Part shown: positions 34,885-45,058 of the stretch, one piece after another
How positions within the stretch are numbered: the first letter of the stretch is position 1
Layout: each line of letters begins with the position of its first letter
Assembly: GCF_001592825.1 (NCBI RefSeq)
Contig: NZ_LTZG01000001.1
Span: forward strand, 558,001 to 622,000
From: Planococcus maritimus
GTDB taxonomy: Bacteria > Bacillota > Bacilli > Bacillales_A > Planococcaceae
DNA: 64,000 bases
Direction of reading: 5' to 3'
The notes under the pieces: generated by a model
Database searches by the model: none
What the model was told of the DNA's origin: nothing
What the model saw: only the letters and a program-made list of their open reading frames with translations
Made by a program: the position numbers and the translations under genes

Positions 34885-35789
34885 TATGCAACTGTTTCAC
34901 ACGATTTGGTTCCTTCGCATGCCGTTTTCATCGCTATGCCTTCATAATGTGGAAATTGCTCGCCGAGTGCCTTTGCGATGTGCTGTTCATCGCCAGGGCG
35001 AACCGGAATGAAAAGAGATGGCCCCGCTCCGCTGATTGCGTACCCATAAGCACCCAGCTTACGGCACGCTTCACCGATTTTCTCAAAATCTGGGAAACGA
35101 TTTTGTCGGTAGGGCTGATGGAAAATATCTTTGCTCATGAGCTTGCCGGCTTTCTCCCAATCACCGCTCACCATTGCTGCAGAAAGTACATTGGCAGCAG
35201 CACTTCCCCTAACACTTTCAGCATACTGCAGTTGTTCAGGCAAGAGGTTCCTGGACTCTTCTGTCAAGAAAATCTCTTGTGGGATCAATAACACGACACC
35301 GATATTGACTTGTTCGACATGTACGGTCTCAATCTGCTCTTCATCAAAATAGGAAATCGTTAAGCCCCCGAGCAATGAAGCGGAAATATTATCCGGATGG
35401 CCTTCCATATCAGTTCCAATTTTCACTTTTTGCTGATCCGACATATTCAAATCAAGCAAGCGATTTGCCAATTCAATCCCTGCTGCGATAGCTGAAGCAC
35501 TGCTGCCAAGCCCACGCCCGAGCGGGATATCCGTCTCGATTTCCAGTTTAGCTGGCGGTAATTTTTTCCCGTAAGCAGCAGCCGTGCGTTCAGCTGCCTG
35601 CAGGATTAAATTCCCTTCAACACCAGACAGATGGGCGTATTCCGGTGTTTTATAATCGAGCTGCCACGAATCGGCAGGCGACACGTGAATATTCAAATGA
35701 AGGTCTAAGGCAAGCCCGATGGAATCGAATCCGGGGCCCAAGTTGGCAGTGGAGGCCGGCACCGCTATCGAGAATTCTTTTCCACTCAT
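34884..35789 (-). CDS. thrB: Homoserine kinase
   Basis: A GHMP kinase of 301 residues. The N-terminus reads [20 protein letters not shown], the ATP-binding GHMP motif is [17 protein letters not shown] (about 89-105) and the C-terminal loop is [13 protein letters not shown]. It phosphorylates homoserine for threonine synthesis. The start ATG overlaps the thrC stop (ATGA), with GGAGG 7 bases upstream; the long upstream extension is only thrC in another frame. It is last in hom-thrC-thrB. Confidence 0.96.
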   Translation of the reverse strand: MSGKEFSIAVPASTANLGPGFDSIGLALDLHLNIHVSPADSWQLDYKTPEYAHLSGVEGNLILQAAERTAAAYGKKLPPAKLEIETDIPLGRGLGSSASAIAAGIELANRLLDLNMSDQQKVKIGTDMEGHPDNISASLLGGLTISYFDEEQIETVHVEQVNIGVVLLIPQEIFLTEESRNLLPEQLQYAESVRGSAAANVLSAAMVSGDWEKAGKLMSKDIFHQPYRQNRFPDFEKIGEACRKLGAYGYAISGAGPSLFIPVRPGDEQHIAKALGEQFPHYEGIAMKTACEGTKSCETVA

Positions 35790-36847
35790 ACTTTGACCTC
35801 CTTTTTTAACTCCTCCCAAAACTGTTCCATGTTGGCGGCTTCGAGCATGCCGTCTTGTTTGCTGACTTCGATGGCTGTCGCCGGATCTTTTAGACCATTG
35901 CCTGTCAGTACACAAACAACGGTCGACCCTTTTTTAATTTGCCCATCTTCCACTTGCTTTTTCAGGCCTGCAATCGATGCGCACGATGCCGGTTCCGCAA
36001 AGACGCCTTCTGTCTTGGCGAGCAGCTGGTAGGCTTCGAGGATTTTATCATCGCTTCTCGAGAGAATGGTGCCTTGCGATTCATCGAGTGCATTAAGCGC
36101 CAATTGCCAGCTTGCCGGGTTACCGATACGGATTGCCGTTGCGATGGTTTCCGGTTGTTCCACCACTTTGTTCTGGACGATCGGCGACGCGCCTTCCGCC
36201 TGGACGCCGAGCAATTCAGGGCGCTTTTCGCCAGTGCGTTCCGCATATTCCGTGAAGCCTTTCCACGCAGCTGAAATATTTCCGGCGTTGCCAACAGGAA
36301 GCGCGAACAAATCCGGTACTTTCCCAAGCTGCTCGATCACTTCGAAAGCGATGGTCTTCTGTCCTTCGAGCCGGTAAGGGTTCACTGAATTGACGAGAGC
36401 GATGCCTGGCGATTTGCCGATTTCACGGACCATTTCCAGCGCTTCGTCAAAATTGCCTTTGATCTCTAAAATTTCTGCGCCGTACATTTTTGCTTGTGCC
36501 AATTTACCAAGTGCGATGCGGCCTTCCGGAATGACGACAATTGTCCGCATACCTGCTCTGGCACCGTATGCAGCAGCCGAAGCCGACGTGTTCCCTGTGG
36601 ATGCACAAACCAGGACGCTTTTACCTTCTTCTTTTGCTTTCGCGACCGCCATGACCATGCCGCGATCTTTAAAGGAACCGGTCGGATTGGCGCCTTCGAT
36701 TTTGGCATAGACTTCGATGCCCCAATCAGCAGACAGCTTTTCGAGATGGATCAGCGGTGTATTGCCCTCTTGCAATGTCAGTGAAGGTGTAGCCTCCGTC
36801 ACCGGCAGCCATTCTTTGTATTGTTCAATCAGTCCAGGCCATCTCAT
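35786..36847 (-). CDS. thrC: Threonine synthase
   Basis: A PLP enzyme of 353 residues that converts O-phosphohomoserine to threonine. It has [15 protein letters not shown], the PLP lysine in [11 protein letters not shown] (about 60) and the phosphate-binding [12 protein letters not shown] and [15 protein letters not shown] loops. It is the short Bacillus-type form. It overlaps both hom (4 bases) and thrB (4 bases) through ATGA junctions, so the three are translationally coupled. Confidence 0.96.
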   Translation of the reverse strand: MRWPGLIEQYKEWLPVTEATPSLTLQEGNTPLIHLEKLSADWGIEVYAKIEGANPTGSFKDRGMVMAVAKAKEEGKSVLVCASTGNTSASAAAYGARAGMRTIVVIPEGRIALGKLAQAKMYGAEILEIKGNFDEALEMVREIGKSPGIALVNSVNPYRLEGQKTIAFEVIEQLGKVPDLFALPVGNAGNISAAWKGFTEYAERTGEKRPELLGVQAEGASPIVQNKVVEQPETIATAIRIGNPASWQLALNALDESQGTILSRSDDKILEAYQLLAKTEGVFAEPASCASIAGLKKQVEDGQIKKGSTVVCVLTGNGLKDPATAIEVSKQDGMLEAANMEQFWEELKKEVKV

Positions 36848-38142
36848 GCTGCATCCTCCCCTTCAATGCGGTAATGGCTGATTAGACTTGCCATTCCTTC
36901 CAGTTCTTTTAAGACATCCAAATGCTGTTGGCGTGAAATTTCATGCGTTTTTAAAATAAGTTCTGCTTTTCCTGCGTTTTCATCTGTGCCCGGGTTCTGC
37001 ACGATGGATTGAATACTCGCGCCGTGATGGCTGTAAATGGCGCTTACTTTGGACAAGACGCCGACTACATCGTTCACCAGCAAACGGTGGAAATATTTCG
37101 AGCGGCTTTTATCCGCAGGCTTGATCACGCGTTCGTGCTGCGCAGCGTGTTCACGTTTTCCGTTCACCCCAAGAAGCAAGTTTCTGCAGGCGGCTATAAT
37201 ATCAGAGACGACTGATGTCGCAGTGGGCAACGATCCGGCACCCGGACCATAAAGCATTGTTTCGCCAACTGCATCCCCGTAAATATAAACGGCGTTGAAT
37301 TCATTATTGACTGAAGCTAAAGGATGGCTATTTGCCAGGAAAATTGGTTCCACCGAAACGTCGATGCCGTCTTCGTCTTTCGTCGAAGAGCCGACCATCT
37401 TCATCGTATAGCCCAAGCTTTCGCCCATTTCCACATCGCCGTCTTGGATTGTCTCCATGCCACGGATATTGACATCATCGAGTTTGACTTCTGTTGAATA
37501 AGCAAGTGAGGACAAGATGACCATCTTGCGCGCTGCGTCGAGCCCACCCACATCGGCGGTCGGGTCAGCTTCTGCAAAGCCCAGTTCAGTCGCTTCTGCA
37601 AGTGCATCCTCATAGCTTTTCTTTTCCTGTTTCATCTTTGTCAGGATAAAGTTCGTAGTGCCATTGACGATGCCCATCATGCTCGAGATGCGGTCCGAAG
37701 CCAGGCCATCTTCAAGCGTACGGATGATCGGGATGCCTCCGGCTACACTCGCTTCATAGAATAAATCGCATTTTTCGGCATCTGCCAGCTTCAATAGCTC
37801 ATGGCCATATTGTGCCATGACATCCTTATTGGCGGTCACGACTTGCTTGCCGGATTTCAAGGCTTGTTCCATCGCCGTTTTCGCGCCTTCGATGCCGCCC
37901 ATTACTTCTACAATTATGTCGAGGGAAGAATCATTCAAGATTTCTTCAATATCTGTCGTGAAGACATTCGGATCGAGGTCCGATAGCCGGTCTTTCCCGG
38001 CATCCCGCACCAACACTTTACGGATTGCGACTTGTGCGCCCAGTTTATGCTGCAGATCTTCCTGGTGCTGCTGGATGATCTTCGCAACGCCGCTCCCTAC
38101 TGTACCGAAACCTAATAATCCGATTGAAACTTCATTTTTCAT
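36844..38142 (-). CDS. hom: Homoserine dehydrogenase
   Basis: A protein of 432 residues. The N-terminal Rossmann motif is [15 protein letters not shown], the catalytic region [14 protein letters not shown] and [20 protein letters not shown], and a C-terminal ACT domain starts near residue 350 ([20 protein letters not shown]) that senses threonine. It reduces aspartate semialdehyde to homoserine. Start ATG 38142 follows GGGAGGAATC. It is the first gene of the threonine operon and is divergent from aspartate kinase, the first enzyme of the same pathway. Confidence 0.96.
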   Translation of the reverse strand: MKNEVSIGLLGFGTVGSGVAKIIQQHQEDLQHKLGAQVAIRKVLVRDAGKDRLSDLDPNVFTTDIEEILNDSSLDIIVEVMGGIEGAKTAMEQALKSGKQVVTANKDVMAQYGHELLKLADAEKCDLFYEASVAGGIPIIRTLEDGLASDRISSMMGIVNGTTNFILTKMKQEKKSYEDALAEATELGFAEADPTADVGGLDAARKMVILSSLAYSTEVKLDDVNIRGMETIQDGDVEMGESLGYTMKMVGSSTKDEDGIDVSVEPIFLANSHPLASVNNEFNAVYIYGDAVGETMLYGPGAGSLPTATSVVSDIIAACRNLLLGVNGKREHAAQHERVIKPADKSRSKYFHRLLVNDVVGVLSKVSAIYSHHGASIQSIVQNPGTDENAGKAELILKTHEISRQQHLDVLKELEGMASLISHYRIEGEDAA

Positions 38143-38167
38143 TGACGATTCCTCCCATGGTGTGTAC

Positions 38168-38183
38168 ACTGTGAAAATACAGT
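38168..38183. promoter_or_regulatory. Inverted repeat in the hom leader
   Basis: ACTGT-N6-ACAGT lies between the hom promoter and its ribosome site. It is a possible operator or a small RNA hairpin; there is no room for a T-box or lysine riboswitch. Confidence 0.4.
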
Positions 38184-38188
38184 TGTTT

Positions 38189-38217
38189 TTGTCATAGAGA
38201 CATTATAGTATTATATT
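38189..38217 (+). promoter_or_regulatory. Promoter of the aspartate kinase gene
   Basis: TTGTCA (38189-38194), a 17-base spacer and TATATT (38212-38217) overlap the opposing hom promoter. Confidence 0.6.
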
Positions 38218-38230
38218 TTAGCGAAAACAA
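38202..38230 (-). promoter_or_regulatory. Promoter of hom-thrC-thrB
   Basis: On the minus strand TTGTTT (38225-38230), a 17-base spacer and perfect TATAAT (38202-38207). Confidence 0.7.
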
Positions 38231-38271
38231 CCCTTTTTACAGACTATTAAAAAAAGATGGGACTTGATAGG

Positions 38272-39639
38272 ATGAAAGTATGCAAATTCGGTGGAACTTC
38301 AGTCGCTAGCGCACAGCAAATCAAAAAAGTCGCAAGCATCATCCAAGCGGACCCGGCACGCCGGGTGGTCGTCGTCTCCGCTCCGGGCAAACGCCATAGC
38401 GGAGACGTAAAAGTGACCGACCTGCTCATCCGGCTTGCGTCAACCGCATTATTGGGCGAATCCATCCAACAGCCCTTGCAGGCAGTCATCGACCGTTACA
38501 CGGAAATCGCAGATGAGCTCGGTCTCGACCGGGAGATCATCGACATTATCCGTGCTGATCTTTCAGAACGCCTGCGTGCAGACAGCGGCCAACATGATTT
38601 GTATATCGATTCGATCAAAGCGGCAGGAGAAGACAATTCAGCGAAATTGATCGCTGCCTATTTCACTTCCATCGGAATGCAGGCGGAGTACGTCAATCCG
38701 CACACGGCTGGGCTGTTCGTCAATGATCCGCCGGAACGCGCACAAGCCTTATCCGAATCCTATAGCCAGCTTTCAGCTTTAGCGGAAAAGCCATCGATCA
38801 CGGTCTTCCCTGGATTCTTTGCTTACACGAAATCCGGGATGCTCCGGACATTCGACCGGGGCGGTTCCGACATCACAGGGTCCATCCTTGCGGCAGCCGT
38901 CAAAGCCGAGCTTTATGAGAATTTCACCGATGTGGATTGTGTTTTTGCCGCCAACCCTCAAGTCGTCGATAACCCCGTAGAAATCGAACAGATGACCTAC
39001 CGCGAAATGCGCGAGCTGTCCTATGCCGGTTTTGCCGTCCTTCACGATGAAGCCTTGATGCCTGCATACCGTGCCTCCGTGCCTTTGTGCATCCGCAACA
39101 CCAATAACCCTTCTGCGCCGGGCACGATGATTGTAGCCGAGCGCGCCAGTTCACCACGCCCCGTCACTGGAATTTCTGCGGACAGTGGGTTTTCCACTTT
39201 ATATGTCGGCAAGTATTTGATGAACCGGGAAGTCGGGTTCGGCCGCAAGCTTCTGCAAATCCTGGAAGAGGAAGAAATCTCCTATGAACATATCCCATCC
39301 GGCATCGATAACTTATCCGTCATTTTACGGAGCCATCAGCTCGATAACGAAAAAGAACAGCGCATCATCGAACGGGTGAAGAACGAACTCCAAGCGGACG
39401 ATGTCCATATCCGCAACGATTTCTCCATGATCGTATTGGTAGGTGAAGGCATGCACAATAATAAAGGCCTCACTGCCCGTGCAGCGGCTGCATTTGCGCG
39501 CACCGACGTCAATATCGAAATGATCAACCAAGGTTCTTCCGAAGTCAGCTTGGTGTTTGGCATCTTGAAAGAAGACGAAGGAAAAATACTCAATGAACTG
39601 TATAAGGAATTTTTCGCCCCGGCGCTTGTCGGCCAGTAA
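38272..39639 (+). CDS. Aspartate kinase (monofunctional, YclM/ThrD-like)
   Basis: A protein of 455 residues. The N-terminus MKVCKFGGTSVASAQQIKKV holds the ATP/aspartate motif KFGGTS, followed by FDRGGSDITGSILAAA in the kinase domain. Two ACT domains lie at the C-terminus (SDIVRSHQLDN-like linker, then SMIVLVGEGMHNNKGLTARA and VNIEMINQGSSEVSLVF). It makes aspartyl phosphate for the Thr/Met/Lys/DAP pathways. Facing hom, it probably serves threonine synthesis. An ATG five codons earlier (38257) is possible; the family's usual N-terminus favours 38272, although neither has an ideal ribosome site. Confidence 0.92.
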   Translation: MKVCKFGGTSVASAQQIKKVASIIQADPARRVVVVSAPGKRHSGDVKVTDLLIRLASTALLGESIQQPLQAVIDRYTEIADELGLDREIIDIIRADLSERLRADSGQHDLYIDSIKAAGEDNSAKLIAAYFTSIGMQAEYVNPHTAGLFVNDPPERAQALSESYSQLSALAEKPSITVFPGFFAYTKSGMLRTFDRGGSDITGSILAAAVKAELYENFTDVDCVFAANPQVVDNPVEIEQMTYREMRELSYAGFAVLHDEALMPAYRASVPLCIRNTNNPSAPGTMIVAERASSPRPVTGISADSGFSTLYVGKYLMNREVGFGRKLLQILEEEEISYEHIPSGIDNLSVILRSHQLDNEKEQRIIERVKNELQADDVHIRNDFSMIVLVGEGMHNNKGLTARAAAAFARTDVNIEMINQGSSEVSLVFGILKEDEGKILNELYKEFFAPALVGQ

Positions 39640-39652
39640 AATTCCCTAAACG

Positions 39653-39699
39653 AAAAAGACGAAGCGCGAGGTCGATCCACCTTGCGCTTCGTCTTTTTT
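39653..39699. terminator. Bidirectional terminator after aspartate kinase
   Basis: GACGAAGCGC plus AGGT pair with ACCT plus GCGCTTCGTC (one bulge), flanked by A and T runs. Confidence 0.93.
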
Positions 39700-39705
39700 A
39701 TCGCC

Positions 39706-40203
39706 TCATGCTTTCCACGCAGAAAGCAGAGGCCCCGCGTCACCGTAAACAGGGTCGGTCTTCGGCAGCGGCGTATTATGGATATCTTCGAGTACGTAGG
39801 GGCGCTCGCCCGGCTCACCGGTCTTCAAGTTGTATTCCACACCTCCGGGATATGCGCCGACGATGCGGAAATCCGCGCTTGCCGATAAGCGTTTATGGCC
39901 CGTGCCGGCGGGCAAAACACAAACATCCCCCGTGGCCACTTCCACTACATCACCGTTTTCGCCGCCCAACTGCAGCTGCGCCGATCCGCTCACCACACCG
40001 AGCGCTTCGTGTGTATTGCTGTGGTAATGATGAAAATCGAACACGCCGCCTTGCCAGCTATTGCCCCACGCGTGATCTTCGAAGGCTTGTTGGATCTGGC
40101 CGGTTTTTCCGTGGAAGGCCTCGGGATAGAAAACGACTGGCAGTTTCGGGTTGTTCGGGATAGTGCCATCATCTTCAAAGTGAAAAAACTGTGCATCTTT
40201 CAT
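39706..40203 (-). CDS. Cupin-domain protein (YjlB-like)
   Basis: A single-domain cupin of 165 residues. Motif 1 (HHYHSNTHEALGVVSGSAQL, metal-binding His/Glu) and motif 2 (GDVCVLPAGTGHKRL, last His) are intact, so it can bind a metal ion. The N-terminal part (FHFEDDGTIPNNPKLPVVFY) resembles B. subtilis YjlB. The substrate is unknown. The ATG has AAGGAG 8-9 bases upstream. It lies 50 bases after the RocB-like gene on the same strand. Confidence 0.82.
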   Translation of the reverse strand: MKDAQFFHFEDDGTIPNNPKLPVVFYPEAFHGKTGQIQQAFEDHAWGNSWQGGVFDFHHYHSNTHEALGVVSGSAQLQLGGENGDVVEVATGDVCVLPAGTGHKRLSASADFRIVGAYPGGVEYNLKTGEPGERPYVLEDIHNTPLPKTDPVYGDAGPLLSAWKA

Positions 40204-40253
40204 TGAGATCAGCTCCTTTTGCCTTTCTTTACCCGGCAAGCTGACCAATATGC

Positions 40254-41873
40254 TTATTTCTTCGATACTAATGGGGTGAACTGCGACAACAGCAAATCTT
40301 CCAATAAAACCGGCAGCTCCTCGAATGCGCTCTTGCGGTTCAGTCGTTCCGTACGCTGGTGTGCATCACGCCCAAACGGCCCAACATTCAATACCGGTGC
40401 CTGGAGCTTGTTCATCGCTTCGAATGGCACACTATAGCTTCTGCCGTAAACTGGTGTATTTTGTTCGTAAGTTTGCCACCCTGCGTTCTGGTCCTGAAAA
40501 TTGACGTAGCTCAAATCGGAAATGCCGTTAAAGTAATGGCCTTGCTTCACTTCGAGGCCAAATCGGTCAAGTGCGGTTTCTTGTACTTGTTGAATGCATT
40601 TCTTGACGAGTTCTGATTCGCTTGAATTGACTGGCGGATAATAAGGCGGCGCAAACAATAAGATCACAGCAGGTGTCAGCTCGTGGCATTGAATCAATAA
40701 TTGATCGGTAATGGCATGGGATTGTTCGCGCACATCGTGGTCAACATCTTCTGTCACATTCGACATGATCTGCTCCACCGCTTTTTCGCCCAGCTTTTCC
40801 AGTGCGTATGCCTTCAGCTCTTCGAACCGGAAAACTTTCACTTCGTTGACCGGCTCGATATCCTCCCGCTTGCACATTTCGTTATAATCCCCGCTCATCT
40901 TATAAAGCGCTTCTCGAGCCGTTTCCTCAAACATTTTCATCGTCTCTTCTGCATTGCGTTCAAGCAGGAAGACATTGTACATGGATACTGCGCGGTACGG
41001 CGTCTGGGCCGAATATTCCATCTTCACGTCACGCTGCAGCACCGTGACCGGCAGCGGCGAGGTTTCGCCGTACAGCGTCTCACGGAATTTCGGATTCCAG
41101 CTCATTTCCTGGGTTAGATACGATGCCATATAATTCGACGTCAGCCCGCTGAGTGGTTCGCCGACATGGGTTTCTTTGCCATAAAACAAAGCACTTGGCA
41201 TGATTTTCCCTATGCTTCCGCTATATACTTTAAAATCGCTTTCTTTCGGGTCTTGGGCAAAGACCGGTTCCCCGTTCAGGAATAAGGAATACTTCAGCTG
41301 ATGCGTTTCAGCAATCTCCAAAAGATGAGGAACTGCATGGCGCATGCCGTTGGAGTTGACTTCTTCATCCGGCACCGTCAACAAGACAAGGTTGATCGGC
41401 CATTGTTCGATAGAGGCTTTCTCAATCAGGGACATGTGCAAAGCAAGACCCGCTTTCATATCCATCGTTCCCCGACCGAACAAATAATTGCCGGATTCCA
41501 AATCAGCCAGTGCCTCCGCGCTGAGCATTTCCTTGCGGTCATGCAGCGCACGCGTCAATAAGCGAGGGCTTGAGGCAAGCGGGCGCAACACGCCATAATC
41601 TTCCGTTGATACGGTATCGAAATGGCTGATCAGGACGACCGTGTCCACCGCCTCTTCGTGTTTATAGAGCGCCGTTAAAAACGTGCGTCCCCAGTTGACT
41701 TCACCTAGCGCCAATTGATCGGGATGCTGCTTGAAATAATCAAGCTCCCCCAATAAGCCTTTCAGCTTCACCGGGAATTCCGCTTCCCCTTGCGTTAAAT
41801 AAATGCTTTCCCAACTGACCAGCTCACACAGTAAATCCTCTAGCTTCTCCGGTGTATCCCAGAAAAGTTCCAT
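40254..41873 (-). CDS. rocB: M20-family peptidase, RocB-like
   Basis: A protein of 539 residues, longer than ordinary M20 enzymes and matching RocB of the arginine-degradation set. It shows LISHFDTVSTEDYGVLRP, LFGRGTMDMKAGLALHMSLI (metal ligand Asp), LLTVPDEEVNSNGMRHAVPH (catalytic Glu pair) and a C-terminal NVGPFGRDAHQRTERLNRKS. It is probably a cytoplasmic amidase or dipeptidase acting in nitrogen catabolism; the precise reaction of RocB is not established. Here it stands between patA and a cupin gene, away from other roc genes. Confidence 0.85.
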   Translation of the reverse strand: MELFWDTPEKLEDLLCELVSWESIYLTQGEAEFPVKLKGLLGELDYFKQHPDQLALGEVNWGRTFLTALYKHEEAVDTVVLISHFDTVSTEDYGVLRPLASSPRLLTRALHDRKEMLSAEALADLESGNYLFGRGTMDMKAGLALHMSLIEKASIEQWPINLVLLTVPDEEVNSNGMRHAVPHLLEIAETHQLKYSLFLNGEPVFAQDPKESDFKVYSGSIGKIMPSALFYGKETHVGEPLSGLTSNYMASYLTQEMSWNPKFRETLYGETSPLPVTVLQRDVKMEYSAQTPYRAVSMYNVFLLERNAEETMKMFEETAREALYKMSGDYNEMCKREDIEPVNEVKVFRFEELKAYALEKLGEKAVEQIMSNVTEDVDHDVREQSHAITDQLLIQCHELTPAVILLFAPPYYPPVNSSESELVKKCIQQVQETALDRFGLEVKQGHYFNGISDLSYVNFQDQNAGWQTYEQNTPVYGRSYSVPFEAMNKLQAPVLNVGPFGRDAHQRTERLNRKSAFEELPVLLEDLLLSQFTPLVSKK

Positions 41874-41961
41874 ACCAATCCACCCTTTCCTGCTTCACTT
41901 AAATTAAACAGATGATTTCCGCCTATCTTTTTCCAATAACTTACTTTTCAATATGTAAATG

Positions 41962-41998
41962 CATTAAACAGCCCGTGCAGGATGTCTGCTGCGGACTG
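41962..41998 (-). terminator. Possible terminator after patA
   Basis: On the minus strand the nested stems CAGTCCG / CGGGCTG and GCAG / CTGC are followed by TTTAATG. The T tract is weak. Confidence 0.5.
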
Positions 41999-42015
41999 CT
42001 CAAATTGCTGCTGCT

Positions 42016-43179
42016 TTATTTTTCATGAAGAGAGGTGACAAATTTCTCTAAACGGTCCATACCTTCTTCTAAAACATGCATGCTGTAGGCATAGGAAATG
42101 CGCAAGAACCCTTCCCCGTATTCCGTGAAAGCAGAGCCAGGAACAGCGGCTACTTCGCCTTCTTTCAACAGACGGATCGCAAACTCGTAAGATGGCAGCC
42201 CAAATTTCTCAATCGAAGGGAAGATATAGAAAGCACCATTTGGCTTAATGACGTCAATACCCATTTCGATCAAGCGTCCGTAAACAAAATCACGTCGTTC
42301 AATATAGGCCTTGTTCATCTCTGCAGGCACGTGGCGTTGATTCGTCAACGCTTCAATCGCAGCATATTGGGCTGGGGCCGAAGCACAGATAGCATTATAT
42401 TGATGCACTTTCAGGACATGCTCCATCAACTTCGCTGGACCTAAGATATAGCCGATGCGCCACCCTGTCATCGAATGGGATTTCGACAAGCCGTGAATGA
42501 GCACCGTTTGATCACGCAGGCTGTCGAAACAGGCGAATGTACAATGCGCGCCGCCGAATGTATTTTCGCTGTAGATCTCATCCGTCACGATGTACAATTC
42601 GTGGCGTTCAAAGACTTCCTTTAAAACGGACAATTCTTCCATCGTCATCGTAATGCCTGTCGGGTTCGACGGAAAATTCATCAATACCGCTTTAGTACGA
42701 TCGTTGATCAAGCGTTCAAGCGCTTCAGGATCCGGCTTAAAATCACTTTCCGATGTATCCAAGTAGACGACTTTGCCGCCGCATAGTTCCACTAAAGGCG
42801 CATAGCCCGAGTAGGTCGGGGCCGGCAGGATGACTTCATCGCCTTCTTCAAGAATTGTACGGAACACCGAGTCCAAGCCCTCACTCGCGCCATTCGTTAC
42901 AATAATTTCGTCTTCAACTCGGTACGACAAGCCATAGCTGTCTTTGAAAAAAGATTGGATAGCTTGACGCAACTCCAAGACGCCCGCATTATGCGTGTAA
43001 TTGGTTTGGTTATTGCGGATGGCATCGATGCCCGCTTGCTTAACCGCCTCAGGAGTCGGGAAATCTGGCTGTCCGACCGTCAAATTAACGGCATCCGGGT
43101 AATCTATCATTTGATTGGCGAATTGGCGAATGCCTGAGAAGACAATCGACTCCGCCCGTTTATTAATGTGCATGCTCAT
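42016..43179 (-). CDS. patA: PLP-dependent aminotransferase, PatA type
   Basis: A fold-type I aminotransferase of 387 residues. It shows NLTVGQPDFPTPEAVKQAGI, TNGASEGLDSVFRTIL, NFPSNPTGITMT, the aromatic/PLP region IVTDEIYS and the Schiff-base Lys in HGLSKSHSMTGWRIGY (about 235). It closely resembles B. subtilis PatA, the N-acetyl-L,L-diaminopimelate aminotransferase of lysine synthesis. It lies 33 bases after the TRAP genes on the same strand and could be co-transcribed with them. Another amino donor specificity cannot be excluded. Confidence 0.87.
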   Translation of the reverse strand: MSMHINKRAESIVFSGIRQFANQMIDYPDAVNLTVGQPDFPTPEAVKQAGIDAIRNNQTNYTHNAGVLELRQAIQSFFKDSYGLSYRVEDEIIVTNGASEGLDSVFRTILEEGDEVILPAPTYSGYAPLVELCGGKVVYLDTSESDFKPDPEALERLINDRTKAVLMNFPSNPTGITMTMEELSVLKEVFERHELYIVTDEIYSENTFGGAHCTFACFDSLRDQTVLIHGLSKSHSMTGWRIGYILGPAKLMEHVLKVHQYNAICASAPAQYAAIEALTNQRHVPAEMNKAYIERRDFVYGRLIEMGIDVIKPNGAFYIFPSIEKFGLPSYEFAIRLLKEGEVAAVPGSAFTEYGEGFLRISYAYSMHVLEEGMDRLEKFVTSLHEK

Positions 43180-43212
43180 AGGAAAACAACCTTTCTAAAA
43201 TTAAAAATAACT

Positions 43213-44502
43213 TTATTCGTAAAGCCCTGGCAACCACAAGGAAAGCTGCGGAACGAAGGTGATGACCAGTAAACAGACAATCATCGTGAACAAGAACGGC
43301 AGGACCGCATAAGCGATTCGCTCGAACTTGACTCCCCCGACACTCGAAGCGACAAACAAATTGACGCCGAGTGGAGGGGTGACAAAACCGATCGCCAAAT
43401 TCGCGACGAGCACTACACCGAAATGGACAGGATCCACACCTACTTCTGTCACGATCGGCAGCAGGATTGGCGTCAATACGACGAGTGCTGAAATCGTATC
43501 GATAAACATGCCCACTACGAGCAATAATACATTAATTGCGAGCAAAATAACGAATGGATTGGTTGATAAAGCCGTCAAATAATCGGAAATCTCTCCTGGA
43601 ATTTGCTGAATGGTCATGAAATAAGCGAAAGACACTGACAAGCCGATGATGATCATCGTCGTGGCGTTGATGACGATCGTTTCGCGGAAACTTTCATACA
43701 GCCCTGCCCAGGTCAGTTCCTTGTAAACGAATTTCCCAATAATGATGGCATAGACGACAGCGACAACTGCTGCTTCTGTTGGAGAGAAGACCCCTCCGTA
43801 AATGCCGCCAAGGATGATGACTGGAATGAGCAGCGCCCATTTAGCGTCCCAAAATGCCGTTCCGATATCCTTCAAATGAAATTCCGATTCTTTGCCGGGT
43901 TCCGGTTTATAGCCGCGTTTTTTCGAGATCATATAAGCTGTCAACATAAGTGCAGCACCGACTAACAATCCTGGCAGGATCCCGGCCAGAAACATGCTGC
44001 CGACTGACACGCTGCCGATGACGCCATACAAAACGAACGGAATGCTTGGCGGGATCATGACGCCAATCGAACCAGCAGAGGCCGCGATGGCAGAAGCAAA
44101 CCCGCCGCTGTATTTGCGTGCCACCATCGCCGGAATCATGAAGCCGCCAATTGCCGCAACTGTTGCTGGGCCAGAACCGGATATCGCGGCGAAGAACATG
44201 CAGGCAACAATGGTTACCATGCTAAGCCCGCCAGTCATCCAGCCGACCATCGCAGAAGCGAGGTTCAATAAGCGTTTCGAAACGCCGCCCTTGCCCATTA
44301 ATACGCCCGCAAGCATGAAAAACGGAATCGCCAGCAGCGGGAATGAGTCAAGCGAAGTAAATGCTTTTTGCGTGATGATGCTCAGCGGCATCGTCGTGCC
44401 AAAATAGATGGCGGTCAGTGCAGACACACCGAGCGAGATGGCGATTGGCACACCGATCAATAAACAAATGAATAAGGTCCCGAATAACAGGGCAATCGTC
44501 AT
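43213..44502 (-). CDS. dctM: TRAP transporter large permease subunit DctM
   Basis: A membrane protein of 429 residues and about 11-12 helices. LLFGTLFICLLIGVPIAISL, PFFMLAGVLMGKGGVSKRLL, GSGPATVAAIGGFMIPAM and TPPLGVNLFVASSVGGVKFE are typical DctM motifs. It uses the Na+ gradient to import a carboxylate delivered by DctP. It overlaps dctQ by 4 bases. GntR-dctP-dctQ-dctM form one operon. Confidence 0.94.
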   Translation of the reverse strand: MTIALLFGTLFICLLIGVPIAISLGVSALTAIYFGTTMPLSIITQKAFTSLDSFPLLAIPFFMLAGVLMGKGGVSKRLLNLASAMVGWMTGGLSMVTIVACMFFAAISGSGPATVAAIGGFMIPAMVARKYSGGFASAIAASAGSIGVMIPPSIPFVLYGVIGSVSVGSMFLAGILPGLLVGAALMLTAYMISKKRGYKPEPGKESEFHLKDIGTAFWDAKWALLIPVIILGGIYGGVFSPTEAAVVAVVYAIIIGKFVYKELTWAGLYESFRETIVINATTMIIIGLSVSFAYFMTIQQIPGEISDYLTALSTNPFVILLAINVLLLVVGMFIDTISALVVLTPILLPIVTEVGVDPVHFGVVLVANLAIGFVTPPLGVNLFVASSVGGVKFERIAYAVLPFLFTMIVCLLVITFVPQLSLWLPGLYE

Positions 44503-44993
44503 GCCTGGACACCCCCGTCTTTATGCATTTCATAATCGCCTTTCCAAATTTGGCGCAATTGCACGATCAAGCGGATGCACATGCCGATGCCGCCTATTGG
44601 AATCGCCAGGAACGGGACCCACATCGGCAATTGCATAGCCGGCGTGACTTGTCCGTTGGATAAACTTTGCATGACCAACATGGTCCCGAAATAAGCCAAG
44701 AATAATGCCATCGCAAACCAAATCATTAAAGAAATGGTTTCCAAGATTTTTCTTGCGAGTCCATGAAAGCGGGTAATGAACGCTTCCACGCGGATATGCT
44801 CGCGCAGTTTTACTGCGTAGCTTGCGCCAATCCACACTTGAAAAATGTGGATATAGCGTGCCATTTCCTCTGTCCAGCTCGGCGCGTTGGAAAATACGTA
44901 GCGGCCGACCACTTGGCCGAAAATTAAGGCGACCATCGCAACCAGCGTTAGCACCAATAATGCTTCTTCGGCTTTCGCGAATTTCTTTATCAT
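44499..44993 (-). CDS. dctQ: TRAP transporter small permease subunit DctQ
   Basis: A 164-residue, four-helix membrane protein. FAKAEEALLVLTLVAMVALI, VGRYVFSNAPSWTEEMARYI and HIFQVWIGASYAVKLREHIR are the usual DctQ signatures. It pairs with the large subunit DctM. The ribosome site is GGGAG and the gene ends in a 4-base overlap with dctM. Confidence 0.93.
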   Translation of the reverse strand: MIKKFAKAEEALLVLTLVAMVALIFGQVVGRYVFSNAPSWTEEMARYIHIFQVWIGASYAVKLREHIRVEAFITRFHGLARKILETISLMIWFAMALFLAYFGTMLVMQSLSNGQVTPAMQLPMWVPFLAIPIGGIGMCIRLIVQLRQIWKGDYEMHKDGGVQA

Positions 44994-45058
44994 CAGAATC
45001 TCCCTTTCTAAAAAGAAAAACCAAGGAGCCTGGTCCTTGATTTTTCATCTGTCATTGC

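Noticed and set aside
36466-36784. Open frames antisense to thrC
   Set aside because: thrC is certain by motif and operon overlap; the antisense products resemble no protein and lack start signals.
38143-38271. T-box or lysine riboswitch between hom and aspartate kinase
   Set aside because: The divergent region is only about 130 bases with overlapping promoters and no leader terminator, too short for either structure.
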